From contig NC_073342.2 in NCBI RefSeq assembly GCF_027580225.2, forward strand, positions 14,829,001 through 14,893,000: DNA of 64,000 nucleotides. Reading direction: 5' to 3'. Positions within the stretch are counted from its first letter, which is position 1. Every line of letters begins with the position of its first letter. Below are positions 10,713 through 22,549 of this stretch, piece by piece. The position numbers and the translations under genes are program-made. This DNA comes from Misgurnus anguillicaudatus (lineage: Eukaryota > Chordata > Actinopteri > Cypriniformes > Cobitidae). The notes below the pieces were generated by a model, which saw only the letters and a list, made by a program, of their open reading frames with translations, searched no databases and was not told the DNA's origin.

Positions 10713-12910
10713 TCCGAGTTTCATCCTCCACAATGCCTTCATGCACCAGCTGTCGGTCTCTGGTTGTGGACTGTTAACCAGAGTCAAAGGCACTGTACCT
10801 CCTCCGTCTGTACACATACCTGTGGTCTTGACGGGCGTCAGGCTTGGACAGGATGTTTAAACAGAGCATTTCCCGTGGCGTGATACCGCACAGTGCCTAC
10901 ATCGCTCTCAAGATCGGTGACCTTTGAGTTTGGGTGAACAAAATGTGTCAGATGCATTTTCATTCATTGACTTATTCAAGATTATTATATATATATATAT
11001 ACTGTATAACAGCACGCTGAGAGACAGCTGGCTTTAGGACTCACTGAAGGACGTTTGACTAATGAAGATACTAAAAAAAATAAATCCAAGCGAGTGAACT
11101 CGAATGGAAGTTTGCAATGCGGTGACTTAAGTATCTAGATCTTTCCTGCTTGTCTTTTTTTTAAATTGTCCTCCCTCACTAACTGCAATACAAATTTTGT
11201 TTTGGGATTTTAAACCAAAAGATGTTGGCATACATGCAGAAACTTGTAAGATAAACACAAGGGAGCCGTTCGAGCATTTTAAAGAGAGCATAATGGAAGT
11301 AAGAAAAGAGTGCATTAAAAAGATGATGATGTTTTTGTTTTATTTATTTTTGGTAAATCGTCCCTAAATGACTGAAAGAGAATATAAGCAGTTTGTTTCA
11401 CTGTAAAACACGCAGAATGATGATGCTGTAGAGCTTCACAGACCCCACCGTATCATTTATTTTTATTTTTTTATTGTACTTCAATGCAATTTGAATCCTT
11501 AGCACTTTATAAGCACATGTCAAGTGGAAAAAATGGCTGGCTTTAAAACGAGACAATCGATCAGCTCCACTTAACCCATGAACGACCTCCATTGTATGGG
11601 GAGGTTTTATTTGATAATCTTTTACTGTACCATATGAATGTTTTGTAAATTTGTTTAACCAAACACATTTTTTGTGCAAGCTATCAAACGAGCGGGTGTT
11701 TCAAATGCAGTATTTTGATTTTTTTATTAAACAAATCTGAAATATTGAATAAATTAGATACTTTTATTTCAGGTTAGCGATTTGTATTACTTCTATTACT
11801 CATGAAAAGATATCCATGGTGGACGGTTTGCAGGCTTTTAAACTAAAAGTACGAGTTTGCAATATGTTTGTGTATTAAACCTAGACTAACTAGGTCTTAG
11901 CCAGTCGAAAAGCCCTCGCCTGCTGGCCAGGCTACTGTAACAGTTCTGTTGAACGTGAGGAAATATTTTAAAAATGAGGGAAGTCAAATTAAAGTGTTTA
12001 TTTAAACTTTCTGCTTTGTTTTTTTTATTTTCTTAAACTTTTACCCAACTCTGTAATGCATTAGATGTCTCCATTTATTAATCAGCACCCCATGGCATCT
12101 CTCGGGATTTAAGTCATATTTCCAACTTTTATTGTCGCTCAGCATTTTCCACAGAGGGAATTTAGCGGCTGATGCCAACATTCTGCATGCTGTTATGAAT
12201 AACACTTGGTGCTAAACTGAGAATAAAAATGCTTTGGCCATCAGAGGGCGCTGTGGCAGTGCTTTGTCTATTGTCAGGGTGAAGCTCAAACACGATCTTT
12301 TCTTTTGTACCCAGCACTCGATTTGACTTAACAGAAATGCAACTTTTGTATTGTTTTGTCATGAATCATTCCCTCTATGTGACATTATTTTGGAGAAATG
12401 ATTCACAGCTTGCCTTTAATATTCCGAAAATCGTTCAGAGTCAGGGAATGAATGGAAAACTAAAGATGAATTATTTCTGTCTCACCTAAAGATGCTAAGA
12501 TGGGTTCTCACTGATTGGAAATATTGTCTATAATGAGAAATGCACTAGAGAGGCCCTTACAAAAATTAATGGTTTTTGGTGTACTGATTTCCTTTGGCAA
12601 AACAATGGTTTTACTAAAGTAACCACACATAAATGCAAATCAAACTGTGTTACTGACCTGAAAAATAAACGATGGTTACTTTAAGGTACCATGTGATTTC
12701 TTGTCAATTTTTTTGTAAAGGAGGGGCGAGGCATACGACATTTTGTAAATATCTGTAATGTAAAAAAAAAAAGAAATTTAATTGTAAAAGTATTAATTAT
12801 GGATTTTCTCTTTTTTGTGGTTTGATATAAAGCTTTTTATAACTAGCTTTATTTATCAGCGTTTTGTTTTGGAGATGTGTAAATAAAAAAAAAATCTCTA
12901 AATAAATAAA
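10713..12910 (+). other. akap13: akap13 3' untranslated region
   Basis: Unique AT-rich sequence follows the akap13 stop. Candidate poly(A) signals AATAAA occur near 11749 and at 12882-12887, the latter followed by AATAAATAAATAAC at 12901. The extent to about 12.9 kb is inferred from these signals and from the onset of repeats just after. A short (TA)n run lies near 10986-11001. Confidence 0.6.
12882..12887 (+). terminator. candidate poly(A) signal of akap13
   Basis: AATAAA followed by an A-tract, with further AATAAA copies 15-25 bp downstream. It is the last such cluster before intergenic repeats begin. The proximal AATAAA near 11749 could produce a shorter transcript. Confidence 0.45.
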
Positions 12911-13029
12911 TAACACTTGTATGTCAACGCACGGCTATTGGTATTTTCTGTTCGTCCTGAGGTGTTAGAAGGTTATTCTGTATTTATTACACGGCTCGTT
13001 GGGATGCTTGATTCTGATTGGCCTGTCGT

Positions 13030-13769
13030 GTGACGTCACCTTCGGCGAAAGTGCAAAAGACAGAGCGGCAGCATTTGTGTACAGTGCGAAAACGCGCCTA
13101 AATGGGAAACAGCTGTTGTGCGATAGACTGTACTAACAGATTAACAAGAATTCGGAGCTATCGTTTTACAGACTGACAAAAAACCCCGAAAGGAGAAATA
13201 AATTGATCGTTCATTCCAACGTCCACAGACAACAGGTGGGTTGACAAGTTGCTAGGGTCACTATCAAGCAGAGGTTTTATTTTTTCAAGTATTTGTATGT
13301 TATTTGTATTTTTCTTTAGAAAAAAACAATCATCCCAAAGCATATTATCATAATTTTTACTCTATTACATTTTATAAAAACAAGTTTTTGTTTTACATTT
13401 AATATTTAAGTACTTTTACTCAAGTAAAAGCACACCATTTTTTAAATGTAAATGTAATTAGCATTAAATACATTTTAATATGCAATATTAAAGAATACAC
13501 GGTATGATTCCATGCTTCAGACTGTAGTGAAGTAATTTTTTCCCAATACAAACATTCTAATAAAGCACAGATGCTTGGGAATGTAACTAATGTAACTAAG
13601 TATTGTCCACCTCTGCTATCAAGTCCAACTAAATTCAATTTAAGCTGACAAACAATCAGTTTTACTGGCGTTTTCGCAGCAGCCGCTATGAAAACCAGCC
13701 ATTTTGTTGAGCGTTTGCCACTCAACAGGGCGTGCTTACGTGGAAAAGTGACGTCAATGCATACCCTTT
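13030..13769 (+). mobile_element. THAP-exon-derived repeat, copy 1
   Basis: A repeat with a counterpart at 62549-63352. It carries GTGACGTCAC-like motifs near both ends and ends GTGACGTCAATGCATACCC. It contains a decayed THAP-like first exon (13102-13235) followed by intron-like AT-rich sequence. The left terminus is replaced by another repeat (TACACGGCTCGTTGGGATGC). Confidence 0.75.
13102..13235 (+). pseudogene. THAP-domain first-exon remnant, copy 1
   Basis: From ATG 13102 the frame reads MGNSCCAIDCTNRLTRIRSY. That is the N terminus of a C2CH THAP zinc finger, with the first Cys pair in C-x3-C form. After a one-base frame slip the next frame reads FYRLPKNPERR-like sequence and ends HRQQ at a splice-donor-like CAG|GTGGGT (13233-13240). 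The remaining zinc ligands (C..H) would lie in a missing second exon. THAP domains bind DNA and occur in P-element-type transposases and in host factors. The frame slip and missing exon make this non-functional. Confidence 0.7.
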
Positions 13770-13787
13770 ATTCCAAGATAGTAGGCT

Positions 13788-13956
13788 TGTTCGACTTCAT
13801 GCGCCGCTGCAAGAATGGTCAGCCGGGTGACGTCAAACTACCGAGAGAGTGATTCGCGAAATCATACGAAGGAGTTGCTTTTAAATCGCTCTCGCGGAAC
13901 TTTGACGTCATCCGGCTGCCGGTTCTTGTGGCGCCGCATAAAGTCGAACAAGCGTA
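13788..13956. mobile_element. palindromic MITE, GCTTGTTCGACTT family
   Basis: Inverted ends GCTTGTTCGACTTCATGCGC and GCGCCGCATAAAGTCGAACAAGC bound a GC-richer palindromic core with TGACGTCA motifs on both arms. It abuts the THAP-derived repeat. Confidence 0.82.
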
Positions 13957-14052
13957 ACAACTGCTCAAAACTAATAACAATTGGGAACCTGGATGCTGCA
14001 AATCATTTTGACAGTTACAGCTTAATATTACACAAAAATTTAATGTAAAATT

Positions 14053-14188
14053 AGGGCTGTCAAAAAATAATAATAATCGTGATAATCGAATACAAAATAA
14101 AAGTTTGTATTCGCATAATATATTTGTGTGTGTGTTGTGTGTAATTATTATGTAGCCTATATATAATTTTACACATACATGTATACAT
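14053..14188. mobile_element. hAT-like one-ended fragment
   Basis: It begins TTAGGGCTGTCAAAAAATAATAATAATCG, a typical hAT terminus in fish, followed by AT-rich and (GT)n sequence. No matching right end was found before the next element. Confidence 0.5.
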
Positions 14189-14704
14189 TTAAAGGGGACA
14201 TTTCACAAGACTTTTTAAGATGTCAAATAAATCTTTGGTGTCCCCAAAGTACGGATGTGAAGTTCCAGCTCAAAATACCATAATAGATAATTTATTGTAA
14301 CTAGGGGTGTGACAGTTATTATATAACCGTGAGACCGACGTTTATAGTTGAACACTGTCATTATAACTCTTTAACTGCCAAAACCGCCCCAGACGTTGTT
14401 TTCCCCAGCACACCCCTAATTGTAACATGTTAAAATTGTCACTTTGTAGGTGTGAGCTTTTGTGTGTGTGTCATTTAAAATGCAAATGAGCTGATCTTTG
14501 CACTAAATGGCAGTGGAGTGGTTGGATGGTGCAGATGAATGGGCGGTATTATCCCTTTCTGACATCACAAGGGGAGCCAAATTTCAATGGCCGATGCTTG
14601 CAGAGAATGGTTTACCAAAACTAATTTACTGGGTTGATCTTTTACACATTTTCTAGGTTGATAGAAGCACTGGGGACCCAATTATAGCACTTAAGAGACA
14701 TTAT
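14189..14704 (-). mobile_element. TTAAAGGGGACAT-family element, interrupted
   Basis: It starts TTAAAGGGGACATTTCACAAG and carries the family landmark AAGGGGAGCCAAATTTCAATG. It is truncated at its far end, near ..GCACTTAAGAGACATT. A 117-bp hAT MITE sits inside it (14302-14418). Other copies: 25403-25933 and 43806-44346. Confidence 0.8.
14302..14418. mobile_element. 117-bp hAT MITE with exact 8-bp TSD
   Basis: Ends TAGGGGTGTGAC and CACACCCCTA, flanked by perfect target duplications ATTGTAAC at 14294-14301 and 14419-14426. It is nested in the TTAAAGGGGACAT element. Confidence 0.88.
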
Positions 14705-15739
14705 GGCCTGGTTTCACATACAAGGCTTTGAGTATGAAAACACCCTTAAATTTTGCATCATCTTATTTTTGAGTATTACACTAAATAACACTTTTGAGTA
14801 TACTTGAAAAATAATTTTCCCTGTACATTTTTATTAATCTCTTAAATAGTCCCATCAGTTTCTGTAATGGCTTCATTTAAAACTGACCTGGAGAATTGAA
14901 CATCTGTCAACAGGACATAATAAAGCACACAAGCAGGACTTGCACCAACACATACAAAATGAGACGTCACACGTGAAGGAATATGATTTGATAGCACGTC
15001 CTTGTCCCGGGAAACCCAATAACAACCTCATAAACACAGAACTTTATATTCCGTAGAAAAGGCTACGGTCCTCGTGCACGTATTGGAAAACACCAGCAGC
15101 ACAAAGCCATTGTTCGGCCGACGCACAACTGATATTTATACATGGACTGTCAGAGCACAACAAAGGCTCGGGTTTCTCTGGGTTGTACGTGGACCCTTTG
15201 TTCCCCATGCAAAGCGAGACGGGGAAAACTAAACAGATACACAAAACAGCTTTCCTAGAAAAAGAAACAACGGATGATATTGTGCACTCAATCGAAAACC
15301 CCCAGCATACGGCCTTTAGTCCCTGCACAGAAAAATCGCAGGTGTAGCATTCTGTGTGTCAACCATTTATAGCAAGGAAAGGTCACATCGCACGAAATAA
15401 AATCAGCCGAGGTGGGGGGAGCAACCAATGAGGTGCTTAGATTTGCCAGATATGGGATTTTAAAGAGTATATGTATTTATTTATTTATTAAGATTTTACA
15501 TTTTTATATTATATATAAATAAAAAATATATAAATAAATTTTTTCTTAAAGGGGACATATCATGAAAATCTGACTTGTTCCATGTTTAAGCACCAACCAT
15601 CAAGATCCTTATGTGTTTTTCTTTTTTTTTCAACAATCTACATCTGTTTTTTGGGATGGATGGCTGTCTGATCGATTTGTTTATGATGAGTCGTTTAACT
15701 GGCAGGATGGGCCTTGTAAAACCACCGGCCCCTGTCATG
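14705..15739. other. intergenic, no gene seen
   Basis: Mixed unique and AT-rich sequence. A short end fragment of the TTAAAGGGGACAT family lies near 15549-15600 and an (ATTT/ATAA)-rich run near 15475-15545. The open frames here show no coding signature. Confidence 0.5.
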
Positions 15740-16060
15740 TCATAAATCAACGCGATCCTTCATTTTTCTTTCCCATGCTGCCCTGTGATCCTCCCTACTG
15801 TCTATCTCTCCATCTGTCTGCAGCTCTGATATTGTGCCGCTCGATCACTGTCTGCAGTACTGCAGGATGGAAAGGAGAACATCTCATTCATCTCCAAGGC
15901 TCTATCGCCGCCCCTCCCCGCGTCAGTGGTCCTGATGAGACTGCGGCGCTCGGGCTCCATCATTTATTTCCTGCCGCCCCTCGGCTCTCATCAGATGTAA
16001 TCATATTTCACCTGATGCGGTATATCTGGAAGCTTCTCTGTGGCATTTTCACACCTTTAC
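15740..16060. other. unique GC-richer block, candidate conserved noncoding element
   Basis: Repeat-free, GC-richer sequence in an AT-rich, repeat-rich setting, with ATTTATTTCCTGCCGCCCC and CATCAGATGTAATC-like motifs. No splice sites or plausible protein. The regulatory role is inference only. Confidence 0.35.
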
Positions 16061-16222
16061 GTTTCTTCACATCATATCTAGGGATGTTGAGTAATGGTGG
16101 ATGTGCATGTCAAACAAGATTAATTTACATCCTTGAATTTATTTATATTTATGTATACATACACAGTTCTTTCTGTTTTTCGAATCTGATTGGCTAAGAG
16201 CCCTTCCCAGCGGCACAATAGA

Positions 16223-16604
16223 CCCTTTTACTGTTTGTACACAATGATGATGTGGCAATGTATGCACGCGCATGGCAACCGAAGTATGGCAAGAATCAGC
16301 AGTAAAGCAACACAGACAGAGAAAGTTTTGACTTATCAACTTTTTCAACACAGCTACCCGATGCGTGTACTATAGTGGAGTGAATAGAAGACGTAAGCAG
16401 ATGGCCAAAGTGGCCAGATACATATAAACGTATATTAGTGTATTATATTAGTGCAACCAAACGCAACAACCAGACATTTTGATGCTGGGAAACCATTTTA
16501 ATAAACTTTCTGACACGTTGGAACCAATGGGGAATAACACCACCTGTTGCCAAAATGCGCACGCAGGCTATTTGATCACGTGGGCTGAAAAGGGTCTATA
16601 TACT
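16223..16604. mobile_element. MITE, ATAGACCCTTTT family
   Basis: Inverted ends ATAGACCCTTTTACTG and GAAAAGGGTCTATA, with paired internal stretches ATGCACGCGCATGGCAACCG / CCAAAATGCGCACGCAGGC. Confidence 0.7.
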
Positions 16605-16985
16605 ATTGATAACATAACAGTAACTGCTTAGCCGTTTGTATCATTCCGCCACCTACTGGTCATTTTACAATTAGTGAGGCAGGCTTCTTTAAACGCTGTT
16701 TTAAAACACTTTTCGTGTGTCTCAATAAGTTCCCTAGCTCGTGAATCAGTCTGTGAATCCCGATCGGAGCTCCTGGATGTAAACTTTCGAGGGAGTAGCG
16801 CAATAATGTCACATCGAGTGGATGATTAAAACAGTTGGCGAATAAAGCAATGAAAACAATAATTTTCTCTTTATCTGGAGTGTATGTTAACACGTCTCTC
16901 CTACCTGAAGTGCCCTTAATTGGGACACTTGATGACTTTTGCGTGATGTGACTATGAAAACACGCTTGTACCACTGGCATTTACC

Positions 16986-17222
16986 CTGATAGCACACATA
17001 CATCTCGAAGATGCCTATTTGATGTCTGCGTTTACATCTGCAAGACATATTATTTAGATTGTTTGTTCATCTGCAATATCTCTGAGACGTTTCCTATTGA
17101 ATTAGACTGTATGTAAAGCAGCTCTTTCTAAGACCTTTATAAGATATTTTTACACACCAGATGTATTCCAGACCTCCAGAAATTTACCAGACATCTTGCA
17201 GACATACCTGTGCTATCTGGGT
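16986..17222. mobile_element. MITE, CCCAGATAGCACA family
   Basis: Ends CCCTGATAGCACACATACATC and ACATACCTGTGCTATCTGGG. The interior has recurring AGACAT/GATGT words typical of this compact fish repeat. Confidence 0.7.
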
Positions 17223-17413
17223 ATAGGCAGCACATAGAAACATCTCTCTGTCTTATAAAAAACAAACAAACAAACAAAAACTGGTTACAATATAAACATT
17301 TAATTATTTTGTTTTATGTAGTACTGACAAGAACAAGTCCAATAATAAAGCGAGTGCTGCTAGTACCACGTTAAGATTAAATAGAAAGTCAATAGTATAT
17401 AAATATAGTTTTA

Positions 17414-17962
17414 TTAAAGAGCGCCTATTTCATTGCTAAAAACAGCTTTATTTTGTGTATTTGGTATAATACAATGTGTTTGCGTGGTTTATGGTTAAAA
17501 AGACACATTATTTTCTACATACCGTACATTTTTGTAGCTCCAGGTATACTGCTTTCCTCAAACGCACTGATTTTGTACACAGCTCATCAATTTGTCCCTG
17601 ATTGGCCAGCTAACCTGTACGTTGTGATTGGCCTGAATACCTCTGACGTCAGCCGGAAATGTGACGCTCCTTACCATGTTTGAAAGATTCACTCACAATG
17701 CAATGCTTACAAGAGTTCACTTACAGGCTGTGAGTCCAAAGCGGGAGGAATTATGATAATGTCGATCTTGTCTACATTATGAAGCCCCAGGAAGTAAACT
17801 GTTGCCTACAATCTGTGTGTTTGTTGAAAAGACAAGAGATTAACTCGCGTCATCGTTTACTTTGGGGTTTGCACCTTTTGCATATCGTCAACATGTACTA
17901 ATACACACTTACACACCAAAGAAAATGTAAAATTGTGAATCTGACAATAGGTGCTCTTTGAC
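17414..17962. mobile_element. MITE, TTAAAGAGCGCCTATT family
   Basis: Ends TTAAAGAGCGCCTATT and AATAGGTGCTCTTTGA. The interior includes GAGGAATTATGATAATGTCG and two short open frames of no coding character. Confidence 0.72.
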
Positions 17963-18094
17963 TTTTACCTCGCACCAAAACAATAACAACACAAAATACA
18001 CTAAATATAAATAAAAGAAACAAGTAATAGATTCATGAGACCAAATACTGCTGGTTTGATCAACCCAAAACAAATAAAACCTACTTTTTGGCCA

Positions 18095-18376
18095 TTAAAG
18101 CAACACTATGTAGTTTCCATGTAAAATGACTTACAGCTCCCCCATGTGGTTGAAAAGCGCAACAGTGCCTGGTATCAGAGACTCTTCTGCAGGCAGGGGG
18201 AGCGGAGGGCTGTGTTTCCTACCCTCCACCGCCACTTTCAGAGTGTGCTTGTAGCAGCTAGGAGGCTGCTCAGGTTGCAGCAACAGTACAATTTGTCCAG
18301 TAAAAAGTTGTTCTATCACTGAAATAATTTTAGAGACATTATTTAAAGGTAAAAAAACTACATAGTGTTGCTTTAA
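18095..18376. mobile_element. MITE, TTAAAGCAACACTATGTAG family
   Basis: Complete element with near-perfect inverted ends TTAAAGCAACACTATGTAG and CTACATAGTGTTGCTTTAA. Confidence 0.85.
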
Positions 18377-18564
18377 ACACAGATTCATCAGAGCCAGCGG
18401 GAAATTATAAGTGTACAAGATCAGGCTGTGGTCAGCGGGGTGAGTGAACACTGCCGCTGCAGCGTCTGAATCTCACGTCCAAATATTTCTAAGAAAATGT
18501 TCAATAAGGTGCTATATTTACTAATCCCCTACAGATTTGAATATGTTATACATATTCTAGTAAC

Positions 18565-18960
18565 ATCATCACTCTTGACTACTCCCCCTCTTGCTCAAAC
18601 TTTCATCAATATTACTGTGCACAAGGTCAAAGTGCTGCAAACTAAGTGCTCTTTCACCATACAATATAGTTCTCATTTTTATCCGCTTAAAAAATTGGCA
18701 CGTTTTATTTTGTGCCACCATACTTCCTCGTGTAACTACTCATGTAACAGTCTTTAAATAGGTAAACCATGGAAGTGTTTGGTGGCTTCTAAATTCATCC
18801 CTGTTTGAATCCTAAGGAATGAATGGGGCTAGGCTAAATGCTAACACAGTCACAACTCACTGTACAAAGTTTAAGTGCACGCATTGAAAAAGATAGGTAT
18901 GTATTAATTCGTTGAGGTAAGAACATAGTAAAATATTGAAAAAGGTGGGGTTTTCCTTTG
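18565..18960. mobile_element. TTAAAGGAAAACACCAC-family foldback, right half
   Basis: It carries the landmarks GAATGAATGGGGCTAGGCTAAATGCTAACA, GTGCCACCATACTT and GTAAGAACATAGTAAAATATTG and ends TTTTCCTTT. It is one of five copies here; the others lie at 22385-22541, 40424-41724, 46652-47030 and 56392-57656. Confidence 0.75.
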
Positions 18961-19321
18961 AAACTACACTTTGTGAGCAATGAACGGTAATATTGTTATT
19001 ATGACATTCAAAACAAACAGCCGAAAGGTTTTTCTGTCATTATGGCCTTCAAATCCGTGTCAAAAGAAAGTAGTTCCCCAACAGAGGCTTTTAAAATTGT
19101 TGTTTTCTAGTTTTCTTTTTCAAACTTGTGCCATCAAACTGTTGTATAAAAACAATATCTCTCTCGGAGTCGTGTGATGTAGCTATATCACACTCCTACT
19201 CGAGCGATATTGGTTAAATATTTCATTACTGATTTTGACAACTTTTGTGAAAACACTGACTGTCTTCTGGTTGTTTTGTAATAGGACTGTGACAAACAAG
19301 AGAGTGAGAGACCCATAAAAA

Positions 19322-19325
<4 letters not shown>

Positions 19326-19377
<52 letters not shown>
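19326..19377. repeat. (CT)n microsatellite, 26 repeats
   Basis: A pure CT run of 52 bp. The Arg-Glu open frame on the minus strand is an artefact of it. Confidence 0.98.
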
Positions 19378-19380
<3 letters not shown>

Positions 19381-19489
19381 AATCCTCTCCCAGAGCTACA
19401 ATAAAGCCCATCGGTGGACATGCACTGGATAGGGCAGTATTGTTCACCACCCTGCTCTATCTATTATGGATGTCAGTAGCTCTCTTTTA

Positions 19490-19760
19490 ATGTGCCTGTT
19501 TCGAGGGAGATTAAAGCAGGGTGGGGTGGCGGGGGCTTTTGGCCAGCCGTCCTGGGATCTTTGAGAAGCTTCTGTGTGGTGATTTGTGTGCCGGGTTATT
19601 TCATTAGTGTCAGTGTGACGGGGCTCTCGCTGGAACAGACACAGAGCCGGGCTCCTCTAGCCGAGTTTCATTTGGATTGGCCCGGTCACAAAGGATCAAA
19701 CGGAAAACCTGCCCGGGTGTTAATGCTGAGAATGAACAGAGCGGTCTGAAGAAAGATGAC
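19490..19760. other. unique GC-richer block
   Basis: Repeat-free sequence with GGCGGGGGC, CTCTCGCTGGAAC and TTCATTTGGATTGGCCCGG. No gene structure is evident. It is a possible cis-regulatory element, by inference. Confidence 0.3.
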
Positions 19761-19859
19761 TTTATCTGAATGTCTCCATTGGTGCCAAAAAGAGAGAATA
19801 CTGTATTAGTTTGGGAAGAGATCTTTATAGATGTTACTTCAAGGGGCATCTGTCTAAAA

Positions 19860-20005
19860 AGTTTGTTTAACTTAAAAAAAATTGAGTTAATTCAACTTAA
19901 AAATATTAGTTGACACAAACTTTTTATATTTTTAAGTTAAATTAACTCAAAATTTAAGGCAGCCAGGTAACTTAATTTTTGAGTTGAACCAACAAACCTT
20001 TTTGG
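19860..20005. repeat. AT-rich inverted repeat (AAGTTGAATTAACTCAA type)
   Basis: TTGAGTTAATTCAACTTAAAAA alternates with TTTTTAAGTTAAATTAACTCAA, giving hairpin potential across about 145 bp. Confidence 0.65.
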
Positions 20006-20463
20006 CGTGTTTAGTAGGACACGCAACTCGGGTTTGGGTGTCGGCAGTAAACTCCTGCATCATGTTTTGACACAACACATCATGTTTTATTTTTGAAGCT
20101 TTGTTTTGGCAACTCGAGTTACACTGCGGTTGCATGCAGACAATGTTGATCGGGATTATCCCAATGTAAGAAAAAGAAACCAGATGTTTGTGCATCTGCC
20201 TTGTTCGATGTGATGCTTTTGACATTCATAGCTTTTGTGTAAAACATTTCTATCTGGGTCACAGTTGTTTTGTCCAGTCGGTGTGCTGTAAGTGAAGCAC
20301 CTGTGAGGTAAGCAAACACAAAGATACTGGACACAACAGGAGTGATGACTCAAAGGCTTAGGCTGGCCACAAACATAAAGGTTTTAAGCTCAATTTGCCC
20401 CCTCTGAAATCAAAAGTGGGCGTTATCCGATTAGTTGTTTATCGCAGTTGATTATTTTGTCCT

Positions 20464-20730
20464 TATACGGGTCTGTTGAATGCTGCATTCTGATTGGCTG
20501 AGAAATGTTCTATGGGTGTTGATCATTTTTCTGTAAACCGCACACCTAATTTTTCAAATGTCTTAAAAATAGGCACCAGAGCCATATTTGTGGTAACCGT
20601 GGTATAAGCGGAATAATTGACTCCGGTCCTTTGAATTATTTGAAAATAATGCACGTGCCGCATTACCACCCTGGTGTGCATTATTTTCTTATAATTCAAT
20701 GGCCCGTCGTCAATTATTCCTTACATAAAA
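20464..20730. mobile_element. cyprinid-type repeat with CATTCTGATTGGCTGAG
   Basis: It contains ATTCTGATTGGCTGAGAAATG, GGTAACCGTGGTATAAGCGG and the inverted pair GGAATAATTGAC / GTCAATTATTCC, so it is probably a MITE-like element. Confidence 0.55.
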
Positions 20731-20978
20731 ACTCCGGTGTGTGTTGTCATTGCGATTATTTTGCTGTTCCTTATCGTCATAAGTTTTTTACATCCTCATA
20801 AGAAATTTTTATCTCGTCATAATTAGATATGGGTCACAAAAAGGCAGTTTTGGGCAGTGTGAACGTAGCCATATTGCTATGAATAGGGGACCATGCACTG
20901 GGGATGATACAGTTGATGTTTAATTGATCAGAAATGTGCAAACATGGCTGCCAAGCATTTAAAGATGGAGATAGTGGT

Positions 20979-21745
20979 TGCGTCTGAAACCGCCTACTTC
21001 CAAACTATATAGTAGGTCAGTGGTTTTCAAACTGGAGGCCACGTGATGATGCCAGGGGGCCCCAGTTTTATGACATTTTATAAAATACATGAATTTATCA
21101 TGAATTCTGTGTAATTAAACCTAAAAAAACGAGGCTACTAACCAAAAGCACTACATTTTTGTATAATTTAATATGTTTTTATTAAAATGTTGAGTTTTAG
21201 AACTGTTTTTTGTCATACATTTTCTTTGGGGGGCCCACGAATGCCCCGTACACAAGGGGGGCCCCACACTGAAAAAGTTTGAAAACCACTGTAGTAGGTA
21301 AAAAGCAGTAGGCGGGGTGAGAAGTACATCCGAATTCATAGTCAAAAACAGAAGGTAAAAAGTACTCGGATGACCCGCTACTTCTGGCAAGATCCTGAAG
21401 TGTTCATTTGATAAACCCTTTATTATCCCATGAGGCCCCGGGAGTGGAGTTATCCAACGAAGAAGAACAAGAGGCCTGTTTTATTCAAAAATGTCCAAAA
21501 GCAGTAACACGGCTTTATTCAAATGCATATACATATATTAAACAGCTGTCCATTGTAGTTAATTGCGCTAGTTTAACGTCATTCCAGTTAACGAGTAACT
21601 TGATGTTATGATGACGTGATGTATCAACATGGCGGATGTAGTACGTCCAAATTCATTCATACTATCCATATTCATACTATATAGTACCTATTGTTTTAAC
21701 GTCATCGAATTCAGTACTTACTGTCACAGTATGCGATTTCGGACA
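20979..21745. mobile_element. older MITE-like host element with nested hAT
   Basis: Imperfect inverted ends GCGTCTGAAACCGCCTAC and GTATGCGATTTCGGACACAG, with paired TATATAGTA motifs. It is interrupted by the hAT MITE at 21018-21291. Confidence 0.5.
21018..21291. mobile_element. 274-bp hAT MITE with exact 8-bp TSD
   Basis: Inverted ends CAGTGGTTTTCAAACT and AGTTTGAAAACCACTG, flanked by perfect TAGTAGGT duplications at 21010-21017 and 21292-21299. Confidence 0.92.
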
Positions 21746-22384
21746 CAGACATATTTTGCTGTGATTTTAAGTGCTTCCTGTTGGGCAAGAGTCAATAGAT
21801 ACAAGGCTGTTGGCACTCGCTGATGTCTGTGAATCTTTTTTACTAACAACTGTTTGGTAAATATCATCCTATCCACCTTTTTCTCGAACGTGGAAGTAAG
21901 TGATGTGACGTATTTCCTTTCTGGTCTGAGACTTTCGGTTCAATAGCCAGCTGGTAGAAAACAGTGTAGTGGGAGCACACATAAAACATGATTTAAACAG
22001 TTAATATTTACTACACCTGCCATGTATGAACCAGTGTGAGGATAAAATTAAGAAGTGGCTTGATATAGGAAGATATATTCAATCATTTCATGTTGTTGAT
22101 CGGAGGTGTTTTTACATGGAATTTACCAAGACTTTGTGTTTTTAACTTTTCCGGCGATGGTTTAAAATGTCACAACTGTCCCTCTGGTGTGAGTTTTTTT
22201 ATTGGTAATTTTTAATGGACTTGTTTATGGCGACACGTAGAGCTTCACGCGGTCCGACACAGTCAGCTGTATCATTCAACACATTGTAAGTTATTTGAAC
22301 AAACTGTTATAAACATATTAAACTACTACATGTATTGAGTATTGTTTTTGTTTTATAAAATATTATTACATCGCTTCTTGGAGC

Positions 22385-22541
22385 CATAGGAATGAATGGG
22401 GCTAGGCTAAATGCTAACACATTCACAAAGCGCTGCACAAAGATTAAGTGCAGCCATTGAAAAAAGATAGGTATGTATTATTTCATCTAAGTTAAGGTAA
22501 GAACATAGTAAAATATATAAAAACGTTGTAGTTTTCCTTTA
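22385..22541. mobile_element. TTAAAGGAAAACACCAC-family fragment
   Basis: Right-arm fragment with AATGAATGGGGCTAGGCTAAATGCTAACA and GTAAGAACATAGTAAAATAT, ending TTTTCCTTT. Confidence 0.75.
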
Positions 22542-22549
22542 ACCTAGAC

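Noticed and set aside
15613..16197. 194-codon open frame
   Set aside because: No recognisable domain, no splice context, poly-Phe start from a T-run and a low-complexity end. It is probably chance.
19188..19421. Arg/Glu-repeat open frame
   Set aside because: It is created by the (CT)n microsatellite.
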